Of a stretch of 64,000 bases of DNA, positions 46,727 to 56,647 are shown in pieces (within the stretch, counting starts at the first letter, position 1; every line of letters begins with the position of its first letter). Below the pieces are notes generated by a model. That model was given only the letters and a program-made list of their open reading frames with translations. It did no database searches and was not told the DNA's origin. The translations under genes were made by a program, and so were the position numbers. The DNA is from Phocaeicola faecalis (GTDB lineage Bacteria > Bacteroidota > Bacteroidia > Bacteroidales > Bacteroidaceae): positions 883,004-947,003 of the forward strand of contig NZ_JADNRM010000001.1 of NCBI RefSeq assembly GCF_021730445.1. Direction: 5' to 3'.

Positions 46727-48204
46727 TAATTAGCTATCACCTTATTGCCATAAGGACTGATATAATTCAAATAAAACCAATATGTATTTCCAAACTCCTT
46801 CTGCAAAGTGCCCCACTGCTTGCTTTGCACAAGGCCATAATATCGTTTAAACCGATCTTCCGTTGCCGGGCTTATCTTTATCCCTACCTTTGAAAACTCT
46901 TCCTCGCCAACACCTAATTTATAAATATAAAGAGCCTCTTCATAAATGCGAGGAAGTTCCGTATAAGAAAAATGCGACATCAATTTCAAGTTATCCACAA
47001 AACGAACCACATGGTTACTCAGTAATAAATTACTCATTAAATACTCAAAAGCCATTTTGTTGGTGCTGTCATTCTCACATAAATATTGCAATTCCGGCCC
47101 TATATTCAAGACATTGGCAAACCGTGCCGGAGTATCCACCTTTCCATCCAATGCGTTTCTCAGCCCGGGAACCTTCCCCCCATTTACCAATGACTCAAGC
47201 TCCAATGCTGCTTCCCGATAAAAAAGAGATTGTTTTAGCTTATTAATAAAGCGTTGTGCCACTAGCGGGCGGTGGTTTACAATGTTATACCGTGCCAAAT
47301 TTATCAGGTGGGGGGCTGTCTCTCCCCATACCACCATCGACTCAAACTCCCAGCGTTGTGCTTCATTGATATATCCCAACTCCTCATAGAGAATATGTCC
47401 GTATTCACTCTCACGACTGTCGCTGTTCCATGGGAAATAGAGGCCCTTAACTCCCTGTTTTTGTGGATAATCCAACAAACGATAAGGCAGCTGACCTGTA
47501 TGATAAAGTGCTAAATGATGAAAATAAGAAATAAGCTGGTTGCTGCGTCCGGTCATTAAATATCCGTTAGTATATTCCAATACTTTCTCCCATTCACCGG
47601 ATTTGACTAACTGTTCTGTTTTCAACATGATACGTTCCCCTCGATTATAAGTGCGAATGAAATAATAATAACCACCTGCAACATAAATCGGCAGTGGAAG
47701 TACAATCAATATCAAACGTAAAGTTTTATTAGATATATGCATCCTACGCATAAAAGACAGAGGTAGTCCACGATGTTGTATCATCAACAAAAAAACTATA
47801 AAAAAAAACAATAAAAAGATGCTGCCAATTAATAAGGTAAGCGAATGTTCAGCCCGCATAGTGTAAAAGAACAAAGCAAGTGATGGGAGAATAGAAAGAT
47901 GTAGTAAATCTCTTTTTCCTGTTAGCAAATATAATGCATGGTAGGTTAGCAAATAGACTAACGAGAGTAACAATGCCAATAAAGCACTACCGATAATAGG
48001 ATAATAAAAGAATTGAATAAAAAAATCAGTGAGATAGCTTATTAATCCCTCCGAATGTACTTGCTGGAGAAAATATTCTTTAGAGAAAAGAAATAAGTGA
48101 TGTTGTTCGTGATAAAAAATCAGATGAGACAATGCACTTCTATACGCTAAATAGTAAAGAAGAAACAAAATGCCTCCTATTATATAAGTTATTTTTTTAT
48201 TCAT
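46726..48204 (-). CDS. Polytopic membrane protein (DUF6057-like), 492 aa
   Basis: About five membrane helices cover residues 5-195 (ITYIIGGILFLLYYLAY, FFYYPIIGSALLALLLSLVYLLTY, LLIGSIFLLFFFIVFLLMI, LILIVLPLPIYVAGGYYYF). A soluble, mostly helical domain of about 300 residues follows and looks TPR-like (WEKVLEYTNGYLMTGRSNQLISYFHHLALYHTG). From memory it resembles the Bacteroides DUF6057 family, but I am not certain. It is coupled to the PD40 lipoprotein gene by a one-base overlap and lies 98 bases after the second SusD, so it may belong to that transcript. The function is unknown. Confidence 0.75.
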   Translation of the reverse strand: MNKKITYIIGGILFLLYYLAYRSALSHLIFYHEQHHLFLFSKEYFLQQVHSEGLISYLTDFFIQFFYYPIIGSALLALLLSLVYLLTYHALYLLTGKRDLLHLSILPSLALFFYTMRAEHSLTLLIGSIFLLFFFIVFLLMIQHRGLPLSFMRRMHISNKTLRLILIVLPLPIYVAGGYYYFIRTYNRGERIMLKTEQLVKSGEWEKVLEYTNGYLMTGRSNQLISYFHHLALYHTGQLPYRLLDYPQKQGVKGLYFPWNSDSRESEYGHILYEELGYINEAQRWEFESMVVWGETAPHLINLARYNIVNHRPLVAQRFINKLKQSLFYREAALELESLVNGGKVPGLRNALDGKVDTPARFANVLNIGPELQYLCENDSTNKMAFEYLMSNLLLSNHVVRFVDNLKLMSHFSYTELPRIYEEALYIYKLGVGEEEFSKVGIKISPATEDRFKRYYGLVQSKQWGTLQKEFGNTYWFYLNYISPYGNKVIAN

Positions 48205-48238
48205 AGAATCTTTTCAGGTTTATCATACTATATGTAAT

Positions 48239-48268
48239 AGGTGGAAGCACGCTCCTGTGCCCCCACCT
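48239..48268 (-). terminator. Hairpin between susD (pair 2) and the membrane protein gene
   Basis: AGGTGGAAGCAC and GTGCCCCCACCT pair over about 10 bp with a six-base loop and an inner mismatch. There is no T-run on the minus side, so it more likely slows transcription or blocks RNA decay after susC-susD than ends it. Confidence 0.4.
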
Positions 48269-48302
48269 CTTATACATTTTCCTTTGAAATAAATCAGAAT
48301 GC

Positions 48303-49934
48303 TTAATAGCCAGGATTCTGGGTCAGATTCGGATTTAAATTAATTTCACTTTGCGGAACAGGATAAACATAATTATGATCTTCATACTTGCTTCCTGTCA
48401 ATTGAATATTGTCGCCTTCATACAAGATACAAATCTTTCCATTATCTTTAGGATGTGCTTTATCCGAATCTTCCAAACGATATTTCAAACCTTGGAACGG
48501 AGCGTTCAAAACTTCTTTAGCAATACCCCAACGACGGATATCCCATTGCCGCTTACCACCTTCAAGTGCAAATTCCACACGCCATTCATTACGGATACGT
48601 TGACGAAGTTCGTCTTGACTACCACAATAAGTAGGTTTGCTTGCATCCGAGTTTTGCAAGATAGGCATACCTACACGTTTACGAACCTGATTAACAGCAT
48701 CAAAAGCTTCGCTGCTCAATCCATTCAGTTCATTCATTGCTTCGGCGTAAGTCAGTAAAACCTCAGCATAACGGATAACAACACCATCTTTGCCCATATC
48801 CCATCCTTGTGATTGTGGATCAATGCTTGGGTCTAACCATTTTTGCTGATAATATCCGGTAGCAGTAGCATCTCGGTTAATGCTGACACCTGTATCCCCA
48901 CTAGAGGGTAGAGGAGCAACTTTGATAGTAACTCCATACATAACTTCACCATCGTGCAATACATTCACTTCCAAACGCGGGTCACGCTTCTCAAACGGAT
49001 TTTTTTCATCGTAAATTTTAGATTTGCTGATAGGTGCACCTTCGATATCCTCAAAAGCATCTACCAAGCTCTGAGTGGGATTGATACCGCCCCAACCTAA
49101 AGTCGGAAAACATTCCCAACCAATCAGATACGAAGTTTTGTCCGGTGCATTGTATTGATTTACTAAAATAAATTCTTTACAACCATCAGATTTTTCCCAA
49201 AATAATTCTTCATATTTTCCGGTATTATTTTTATCATACAGCTCATAAAGCCCCAAATCCATTACTTTCTTTGCATTATCTGCAGCTACTTGCCAATCGC
49301 CATAATACAAAGCTGCGCGTGCTTTCATTGCCATTGCCGCACCTTTAGTGATACGTCCATAATCTGATTCCGGCCATGTGGTAGGTAAAAGTTCGATTGC
49401 TTTGTCAAAGTCCGCCATTAATTTAGTATAAACTTCAGCTCTCGGAGTACGAGTAATACCTTCCTGGTCAGACAATTCCAACGGTTTGTCAATGTAAGGA
49501 ACATCACCAAAAGTACGAATCAAATCAAAATATTGGAAAGCGCGGAAGAAATATGTCTGTCCTAATGCTTTATCCTTTTCAGCTTGGTTATAATCCGGAA
49601 TTTCATCTATTTTGCTCAATATCAAATTGGCTTGTCTGATGTTAGCATAATTTCCACTCCAAGACATATCTTGAGGGTCATAGATACCCTTCGATACATT
49701 ACCGGCAGCCCATTTGATACCATGCACTGCATTGTCGGAATTGATGTCACCATCTACATCCATAGCACCAGGTAGTCCACCGTACAAGTCGGAAACAATC
49801 ATTTCTGCATCTTTGGCAGTTTTCCAAAAACTTCCATCCGAGAGTTCCTCCAATGGATAGCGATCCAAGTCAACACAAGAAGTAAATCCCAATAAAACAG
49901 TTGAAGCAAGGATATATAAATAGTTCTTTTTCAT
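48303..49934 (-). CDS. SusD/RagB-like outer-membrane nutrient-binding lipoprotein, pair 2, 543 aa
   Basis: The signal ends in GFTSC (Cys20), followed by VDLDRYPLEELSDGSFWKTAKDAE, a typical SusD start. The hallmark helix reads ALGQTYFFRAFQYFDLIRTFGDVPYI. The C-terminal domain has AVNQVRKRVGMPIL and RIRNEWRVEFALEGGKRQWDIRRW and ends in LNPNLTQNPGY. It pairs with the SusC encoded 16 bases upstream and binds the ligand at the cell surface. The ligand is unknown; the sequence differs enough from the other two SusD proteins to suggest another ligand. Confidence 0.94.
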   Translation of the reverse strand: MKKNYLYILASTVLLGFTSCVDLDRYPLEELSDGSFWKTAKDAEMIVSDLYGGLPGAMDVDGDINSDNAVHGIKWAAGNVSKGIYDPQDMSWSGNYANIRQANLILSKIDEIPDYNQAEKDKALGQTYFFRAFQYFDLIRTFGDVPYIDKPLELSDQEGITRTPRAEVYTKLMADFDKAIELLPTTWPESDYGRITKGAAMAMKARAALYYGDWQVAADNAKKVMDLGLYELYDKNNTGKYEELFWEKSDGCKEFILVNQYNAPDKTSYLIGWECFPTLGWGGINPTQSLVDAFEDIEGAPISKSKIYDEKNPFEKRDPRLEVNVLHDGEVMYGVTIKVAPLPSSGDTGVSINRDATATGYYQQKWLDPSIDPQSQGWDMGKDGVVIRYAEVLLTYAEAMNELNGLSSEAFDAVNQVRKRVGMPILQNSDASKPTYCGSQDELRQRIRNEWRVEFALEGGKRQWDIRRWGIAKEVLNAPFQGLKYRLEDSDKAHPKDNGKICILYEGDNIQLTGSKYEDHNYVYPVPQSEINLNPNLTQNPGY

Positions 49935-49950
49935 ATTGCATTAATAAGTA

Positions 49951-52900
49951 TTAGAATGAAACTTTAAGTCCTAAAGAAATTTTCTTCACGTTAGAATAGA
50001 ATGCACCGCGAGTATCGGATGGTGATTCAGGATCTACACCGTCTAGGCCTGAGAAAGTCAACAAGTTTTCACCAGATACAAATACTTTTGCTTTTTCAAT
50101 GCCTATCTTAGTTAACAGACTTTTGGGTAGATTATATCCTAACGAAATATTCTTCAGACGCACATACGAAGCATCTTCCAACCAGAATGAAGAAGTAACA
50201 AAGTTTGTCTGTGAACTCTTAGTTATACGCGGATAGCTAGCATTATGGTTTTCGGGTGTCCAACGATCCAAATGTTTTTTCAATACTTTACCTCCATTAT
50301 AGAATGCATAAGAAGCCTCACCTGTATAGTAAGCATCTACATCAAATGCACCCTGCCACAACATAGACAAATCAAAATCTTTGTAATATACAGCAAGGTT
50401 CAAACCACCAGTCCAACTTGGGAAGTTTTTACCGATAACAGTCTGGTCAGCTGCATTAATCTTACCGTTTCCGTCTCTGTCTACATATTTGATATCTCCC
50501 AGCTTTTCGCTTCCCAAGCGCTTAGGATAGTTCTTTAATTCATCTTCGGTATTGAAATATCCGTTAGCTACATATCCATAGAAAGAACCGATAGGATAAC
50601 CTTCCAAACGCCAATACTTGCCATTGTCCGGGTCAACACCTTCTGTACCGTTCATGTCAGTAATCTCGTTCTTCACATAAGCCACATTGAAATTAATTGC
50701 ATAGCTCCAATCTTTGTTGATACTGTTATTATGGAAAATACTCAAGTCAAAACCGGTATTTTCTACACTACCTGCATTCTGAGCAGGGGCATCCATACCA
50801 ATCACTCCTTGAATCGGCAAATACAGCAACATATCATTTGTTTTTTTCTTGTATAAAGAAAGTTCAAATCCAACTTTATTATTCAAGAAACCGGCTTCCA
50901 AACCTAATTCATAATTGGTAACAGTTGCCCATTTCAAGTTATTGTTTACATAACGTGATTCGTAAGTGGTAGAATAAAGCGTATTGCCAAACATATAACT
51001 GCCATACTTATAAGTAGCTACAGCCGGATAAATATCATCGCTCTTCAACTCTTCATTACCGGTTCTACCCCAACCAAGGCGTAACTTCAAATTGCTTAAC
51101 CAATCTACGTTGTCTTTAACGAATGCTTCTTCAGAGACTCTCCATCCTGCAGAGAAGGCAGGGAACACACCCCAACGGTTATCTTTAGGAAAGCGGGATG
51201 AAGCATCTGTACGAAGATTGGCCTCGAACAAATACTTATTTTCATAATCATATTGGATACGTCCAAAATAAGATTGACGACCAGTGTCATAACCACCGTC
51301 TTTATTTGTTTGCGATGATGCATCAAGAGTATTCAATGATTCTTCCAATTCATCATTACCACCGCCAGTACGTTTGGCCTCTGTATATCTATAAGTATAG
51401 TCTACTTGTTCAAAACCTGCCAATAAGCCTATGCTGTGTTTACCGAAAGTTTTGTTGTAGTTAACCAATAGCTGAGTGGTATACCAATTCCAATTGTAAT
51501 AATTGTGTTCACCTTCGCGTTTTCCAGAATCGAAGGTTCCATAACTCCAATGTCTTTTGAATTTGCGAATATCACGATAATCATGTCTTAATGAATATAC
51601 TCCTTTGATGCTTAATCCTTCAAGCGGAGTGATGTTGATATAAGCTGTTGCATTTAACTGTTGGTCCAACTGGCGGTAAATACCAGTTTTGCCTTGCTGT
51701 GCAACCGGATTCTGATATCCGGCATATTCATAATTGCCGTCCTCATCGTAGATACCAATTGTAGGAGAAATACGGTTGACATATTGTAATAAAGAGCCAA
51801 ACCCCTCAGCCTCATCATTATTCAAACCACGATATGCAGAAGCATTTAATCCTATATTGACCCATTTGGCAACTTTTGAATCTATATTTACACGTCCATT
51901 ATAACGTTCATAGTTCTTTTCTTGCGAAAGACCGTCCTGATATAAATAACCTAAAGAAGCCATATAAGTAGTATTTTCAGAACCACCATTAATAGAGAGG
52001 CTATGTTGAGTTTCTATAGCACTGTTTTTCATAACTTCTTTATACCAATCTATATTGGGGTGACCGATAGGATCTGAACCATCACGGAATTTCTGGATAT
52101 CGTTTTCCGAATAAGTTAAAGCAGCATTTGGGTTTTCATTAAGTGTTGCTTCATTATATAAGACAGCATAATCAGCAGAGCCTAAGAAATCCAAAGTTGC
52201 TGTCGGGCTTGACCAAGATACAGTTCCCGAATAACTAACACGTGCTTTTTGTCCTTTCTTACCCTTTTTAGTGGTAATTACAATAACACCATTGGCGGCC
52301 TGCACACCATAAATGGCAGATGAAGCAGCATCTTTCAATACAGAAAGAGATTCAATATCCTGCGGATCAATATTATTCATACTGCCGGGGATACCATCAA
52401 CAATAACCAACGGACTTGCCGCATTAATTGAATTCTTACCACGAATAGTAATGGTACCTGTCTGTGCACCCGGTGCACCTGATGTTTGAATAGCAGTTAC
52501 ACCAGGCATTTGTCCTGCCATAGCTGCAGAAACACTGGCAACAGAGCGAGATTCTAGAGCTTCTGCATTGATAGAAGCAACAGAACCAGTCAGGTTTGCC
52601 TTTTTCTGCACACCATAACCTACTACAACTACTTCATCCAAAGTTTGACTGTCTTCTTTCAAGACCACATTGATTGGCTGACCATTAAATTTAATTTCTT
52701 GAGTAAGGTAACCTACATAGGAAACCACAAGAGTGCTTCCTTTAGGTACTCCACTTAAGGTAAAATCACCGTCGATACCGGTAATAGTACCATTGGTTGT
52801 GCCTTTTACTACTACGGATGCGCCAATTACAGTTTCACCTGTGGCATCCTTTACAATTCCTTTACAGGTTTCGGTCTGCTGTTCAATAGCATTTGAACTT

Positions 52901-52992
52901 GCCGTTGCAGGAGCGGAAATTGCGTTCATGCTTCCTGTAGATGCAGCCATAAGGAATAGCAGCATACTGACCGACTTGACTCTCTTTAACAT
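49951..52992 (-). CDS. SusC/RagA-like TonB-dependent outer-membrane transporter, pair 2, 1013 aa
   Basis: The domain order is as in pair 1: signal peptide, CarboxypepD-like domain, EVVVVGYG (120-127), plug with SLSVLKDAASSAIYGVQAANGVIVITTK, and a barrel ending in VKKISLGLKVSF. Residues 1-131 differ from pair 1 at only 12 positions, and the 60 bases around the start codon are nearly identical, while plug and barrel are clearly different. This mosaic pattern suggests gene conversion or a shared origin of the 5' part. The regulatory motif lies 43 bases upstream and a TATCTTTA -7-like element at 53005-53012. Confidence 0.95.
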   Translation of the reverse strand: MLKRVKSVSMLLFLMAASTGSMNAISAPATASSNAIEQQTETCKGIVKDATGETVIGASVVVKGTTNGTITGIDGDFTLSGVPKGSTLVVSYVGYLTQEIKFNGQPINVVLKEDSQTLDEVVVVGYGVQKKANLTGSVASINAEALESRSVASVSAAMAGQMPGVTAIQTSGAPGAQTGTITIRGKNSINAASPLVIVDGIPGSMNNIDPQDIESLSVLKDAASSAIYGVQAANGVIVITTKKGKKGQKARVSYSGTVSWSSPTATLDFLGSADYAVLYNEATLNENPNAALTYSENDIQKFRDGSDPIGHPNIDWYKEVMKNSAIETQHSLSINGGSENTTYMASLGYLYQDGLSQEKNYERYNGRVNIDSKVAKWVNIGLNASAYRGLNNDEAEGFGSLLQYVNRISPTIGIYDEDGNYEYAGYQNPVAQQGKTGIYRQLDQQLNATAYINITPLEGLSIKGVYSLRHDYRDIRKFKRHWSYGTFDSGKREGEHNYYNWNWYTTQLLVNYNKTFGKHSIGLLAGFEQVDYTYRYTEAKRTGGGNDELEESLNTLDASSQTNKDGGYDTGRQSYFGRIQYDYENKYLFEANLRTDASSRFPKDNRWGVFPAFSAGWRVSEEAFVKDNVDWLSNLKLRLGWGRTGNEELKSDDIYPAVATYKYGSYMFGNTLYSTTYESRYVNNNLKWATVTNYELGLEAGFLNNKVGFELSLYKKKTNDMLLYLPIQGVIGMDAPAQNAGSVENTGFDLSIFHNNSINKDWSYAINFNVAYVKNEITDMNGTEGVDPDNGKYWRLEGYPIGSFYGYVANGYFNTEDELKNYPKRLGSEKLGDIKYVDRDGNGKINAADQTVIGKNFPSWTGGLNLAVYYKDFDLSMLWQGAFDVDAYYTGEASYAFYNGGKVLKKHLDRWTPENHNASYPRITKSSQTNFVTSSFWLEDASYVRLKNISLGYNLPKSLLTKIGIEKAKVFVSGENLLTFSGLDGVDPESPSDTRGAFYSNVKKISLGLKVSF

Positions 52993-53034
52993 AAAGTATT
53001 AATTTAAAGATAATAAATAAGTTACTACCAACGT

Positions 53035-53047
53035 AGTTCTTCTAGAA
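53035..53047 (-). promoter_or_regulatory. Shared susC regulatory motif, copy 2
   Basis: AGTTCTTCTAGAA on the plus strand; in full the minus strand reads TAGTTCTAGAAGAACTA, with 7-bp arms around AGA. It starts 43 bases before the ATG, and 23 bases separate it from the -7-like TATCTTTA, so it covers the -33 region. Confidence 0.75.
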
Positions 53048-53451
53048 CTATGTTTTTCAATATGATTTAGATTAATGGCGCAAATATATAATATTTTTAA
53101 AAAAGAACAATCATTTTTGAAAATAATCTTTGTTTTTCCGTGTGATTTAACAATCAAACGCTAAAAACATTTAATTAAAGAGCGACTCTAAAGAGACTTA
53201 ACTATTTAGTTGGTAGAATTTTAGTAATATAATGATAATATATAAAACTCTTTTTACCTACAATATGTATATGAATATCCATGTAAAACCGTTATAAACA
53301 GTAATATAATGATAGGGAGATTAATAGAAGCGAATAGAAAATCGGTAGAAATCATGTCTTTTTTTCTCATTTATTGTTACTTACAGCATGAATAAACGAT
53401 GAACTCATTTAATGTTAGTATTGATTATCAATGATTTATAAACAGCGATAG

Positions 53452-53464
53452 TTCTAGAAGAACT
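53452..53464 (+). promoter_or_regulatory. Shared susC regulatory motif, copy 3
   Basis: ATAGTTCTAGAAGAACTTAT surrounds this site; the 13-base core is the exact reverse complement of the cores at 44803 and 53035, matching the opposite direction of this gene. It ends 51 bases before the ATG at 53515. Confidence 0.75.
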
Positions 53465-53514
53465 TATCCTTTTAGAGCTTTGGATTTCAATCAAACACTT
53501 TAAAATTCAATATT

Positions 53515-56500
53515 ATGTTAAAACGACTGAAATCAGTTAGCATGTTATTGTTCTTGGGAACTTTCTCTACGGGAACCATTTCTGCTGTTACAGCTTCTGG
53601 AGTTAACGCTTCTGCTATCGTACAACAAAATGAAACATGTAAAGGTATTGTAAAAGACGCTACAGGAGAATCCATCATTGGTGCTTCTGTAGTAGTGAAA
53701 GGAACCACCAACGGAGCAATTACCGACTTTGAAGGTAATTTTGCCCTAACTAACGTGAAGAAAGGAGATATCATCGTAATCTCCTATGTGGGGTACCAAA
53801 AACAAGAAATTAAATGGAACGGCGAATCTCTCAATATTGTGTTGAAAGATGACACTGAAGTTCTGAGTGAAGTGGTTGTCGTAGGTTACGGCACACAGAA
53901 AAAGGCCAACCTCTCCGGTGCTGTTGCACAGGTAAACAGTGATGAGTTAACCAATCGCCCTATCTCGAATGTATCAAGCGGTTTGCAAGGGTTGATGCCG
54001 GGTGTAACAATTACCGCAGGCCAAGGACGTCCCGGTGAAGACGGAAGCAATATTAGAATCCGCGGTGTAGGAACTTTGAATAATGCATCTCCCTATATCT
54101 TGATTGACGGTGTAGAAAGTGGTTCCATGAACGACCTTGACCCGAATGATATTGAAAGTATATCAGTATTGAAAGATGCTTCTTCCGCAGCCATCTATGG
54201 TTCTAAAGCATCTAACGGTGTAATTTTGATTACTACTAAACGCGGTAAGACCGGCGCTCCCCGTATCTCATACAACGGCTATGTAGGTATTCAAAATGCA
54301 ACAGCAACCATTGACCGTGTAAGCTCTGCCGATTATGCCAGACTGTACAACCGTATCGATGATAACAATAATAATCCCCATCGTTATTCAGATGAAGATA
54401 TCCGCTTGTTTGAGAATGGCTCCGACCCATACGGACATCCTAATACTGACTGGAATGATGCTGCCTATAAAACAGGTGTTCTGCATAAGCACAATGTAAG
54501 CATCAACGGTGGTACAGAGAATGCAAGATATATGGCTTCTGTAGGTTATCTGGGACAAACCGGTATTCTTCCCAATTCAGAACGTAGCCAGTTCAACGGA
54601 CGTATGAACTTAGACGTAGACATAACCAAGAAGTGGCATGTACGCATGAATTTGGCCTATATCAAGAATGACTATAAAGACCCTAACTCAAACTATGGTG
54701 GTGGTTCTTCAGACCAGATTATCCGCCAGCTCAATATCTTAAGCCCGATGATTCCCATCAAGAATGAAGATGGAACTTATGGCTCAACCAATGACGGTAA
54801 CCCGATTGCATGGCTGGATTCTAAATCGACAGTTGATAAATATAATCAGAACTTCACCGGTATGTTGTCTGTTGATTACAAAGTTCTGGATTGTCTTACA
54901 GCAACCGTATCGGGAGCTTATGTCAATGATGACCAGCACTACAAAGCTTTCGTGAAGAAAATCAACAATGACCCGGCACAGGCTGCACGTCCCAATAGTT
55001 TAACTGAATCATTCAGAAACTGGAACCGTTACAATTTCGATGCTTTGCTGAATTTCGACAAACAGTTAGGTGACCACAATTTAAAGGCAATGTTGGGTTA
55101 TCATGCAGAAGCATACGATGTACGTTACAATGAAATGTATCGTGAAAACTTTCCGAATAATGAATTGGACGATATGAATGCAGGTGCAACTGCTACTCAG
55201 ACCAATAGCGGTTTTACACGAGAATTGAACATGTTGTCTTACTTCGGTCGTATCAACTACGATTATAAAGGAAAATATTTGTTCGAAGCCAACTTCCGTG
55301 CCGATGCATCTTCTCGTTTTGCTCCGGGTAACCGTTGGGGATACTTCCCTTCATTCTCCGGTGCATGGCGTATCAGTGAAGAATCATTTATGGAAAACTT
55401 AAGAGATAGTTGGTTGTCAAGCCTTAAAATTCGCGGTTCTTGGGGCCAGTTGGGAAACCAGGATGCTTTGGGAGACGGCACTCCGACCGGAGGAGACTAC
55501 TATCCATGGATGAATACATACAACCTCGGCGCCAACTATCCGTTCGGAGGTTCGTTAGTGACAGGATACTATCAAGGTTCATACAAAATGGCTTCTCTTT
55601 CTTGGGAAAAAGCTACTACTTGGGGTATTGGTGTAGACTTCATTTTATTCAATAAGCTGACCGGTTCTATTGACTACTACAACAGAAAGACCACCGATAT
55701 CATCATGAATGTCGCTGTACCTAAAGAATTTGCCTTGGGCGCATACAAAGACAATGTAGGTGCAATGAAGAATAGCGGTATTGAAGTTCAGTTAGCCTAC
55801 AACGACACATGGAACGATTGGACTTTCGGTGTTTCAGGAAACTTTGCCTACAACAAGAATACCATTGAGAACTTGGGTGGTGTAGACCGTATGGCTGACG
55901 GCAGTTTTATGCGCGAAGTAGGTTCTCCTATCAATTCATGGTTCGTATATCGTACAGACGGATTCTTCCAGTCTGATGAAGAAGCTGCTGCATGGCAAGC
56001 AAAATACTCTGCTATGGACGGATATCCTTTCGGACAAGATTTCAAAGCAGGTGACTTACGTTATGTAGATGCAAACGGTGACGGTAAGATTTCAGCAGAT
56101 GACCGTGAGCTTTATAGAACCAAAGACCCGAAATTCACATTTGGCTTCAATATTAATGTCGGTTATAAGAACGTAGACTTATCAATGAACTTCAATGGTG
56201 CAGCCGGTGTAGGATATGCATTTACCAAAGAAGCATTCGGTGAATTCTCCGGTAGTGCGGGACATCCGTCAACTGCTTGGCTGGATAGCTGGACACCCGA
56301 AAACAAAAATGCAAGCATGCCACGCGTAGCTGAAGCTCGTGTATCACCAAGTGAAGCATCTAATGTACTTTCTGATTTCTGGATTATGGACACAAGCTAT
56401 CTCCGCATGAAAACCATTCAGTTAGGCTATACATTCCCTAAAAATTGGTTAGAAAAATGGGGTATTCAAAATCTGCGTGTATACTATTCAGCAGAAAACT

Positions 56501-56613
56501 TGCTGACATTTGACGATATGCCAATTAATGTAGACCCGGAAACAGTCAGTGAACGTCTGTCCAGTTATCCTTTGAATAAGACACATTCATTCGGAGTTAA
56601 CATTACATTCTAA
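53515..56613 (+). CDS. SusC/RagA-like TonB-dependent outer-membrane transporter, pair 3, 1032 aa
   Basis: It begins MLKRLKSVSMLLFLGTFSTG, like the other two SusC proteins, followed by the CarboxypepD-like domain (CKGIVKDATGESIIGASVVVKGTTNG), EVVVVGYG, a plug with SISVLKDASSAAIYGSKASNGVILITTK, and a barrel ending in HSFGVNITF. Nucleotide identity at the 5' end is much lower than between pairs 1 and 2, so it is an older relative. It is transcribed away from pair 2 and followed by its own susD 34 bases on. Confidence 0.95.
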   Translation: MLKRLKSVSMLLFLGTFSTGTISAVTASGVNASAIVQQNETCKGIVKDATGESIIGASVVVKGTTNGAITDFEGNFALTNVKKGDIIVISYVGYQKQEIKWNGESLNIVLKDDTEVLSEVVVVGYGTQKKANLSGAVAQVNSDELTNRPISNVSSGLQGLMPGVTITAGQGRPGEDGSNIRIRGVGTLNNASPYILIDGVESGSMNDLDPNDIESISVLKDASSAAIYGSKASNGVILITTKRGKTGAPRISYNGYVGIQNATATIDRVSSADYARLYNRIDDNNNNPHRYSDEDIRLFENGSDPYGHPNTDWNDAAYKTGVLHKHNVSINGGTENARYMASVGYLGQTGILPNSERSQFNGRMNLDVDITKKWHVRMNLAYIKNDYKDPNSNYGGGSSDQIIRQLNILSPMIPIKNEDGTYGSTNDGNPIAWLDSKSTVDKYNQNFTGMLSVDYKVLDCLTATVSGAYVNDDQHYKAFVKKINNDPAQAARPNSLTESFRNWNRYNFDALLNFDKQLGDHNLKAMLGYHAEAYDVRYNEMYRENFPNNELDDMNAGATATQTNSGFTRELNMLSYFGRINYDYKGKYLFEANFRADASSRFAPGNRWGYFPSFSGAWRISEESFMENLRDSWLSSLKIRGSWGQLGNQDALGDGTPTGGDYYPWMNTYNLGANYPFGGSLVTGYYQGSYKMASLSWEKATTWGIGVDFILFNKLTGSIDYYNRKTTDIIMNVAVPKEFALGAYKDNVGAMKNSGIEVQLAYNDTWNDWTFGVSGNFAYNKNTIENLGGVDRMADGSFMREVGSPINSWFVYRTDGFFQSDEEAAAWQAKYSAMDGYPFGQDFKAGDLRYVDANGDGKISADDRELYRTKDPKFTFGFNINVGYKNVDLSMNFNGAAGVGYAFTKEAFGEFSGSAGHPSTAWLDSWTPENKNASMPRVAEARVSPSEASNVLSDFWIMDTSYLRMKTIQLGYTFPKNWLEKWGIQNLRVYYSAENLLTFDDMPINVDPETVSERLSSYPLNKTHSFGVNITF

Positions 56614-56647
56614 ACCTTTTATAATCAATTAATTAATATAGAACAAT

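Larger units (their letters stand above)
52993..53514. other. 522-base divergent region between susC genes of pairs 2 and 3
   Basis: Very AT-rich and without genes. Each end carries a copy of the shared susC motif facing its own gene (53035-53047 for the minus-strand gene, 53452-53464 for the plus-strand gene), plus -7-like elements (TATCTTTA on minus at 53005-53012). The central 400 bases show runs of A and T but no clear repeat. Divergent control from one region would allow one regulator to act on both transporters. Confidence 0.7.

Noticed and set aside
52992..53515. Invertible SusC shufflon between the divergent susC genes
   Set aside because: The 5' ends of susC 2 and susC 3 are similar as protein but not at DNA level, and no site-specific recombinase gene is in the window.
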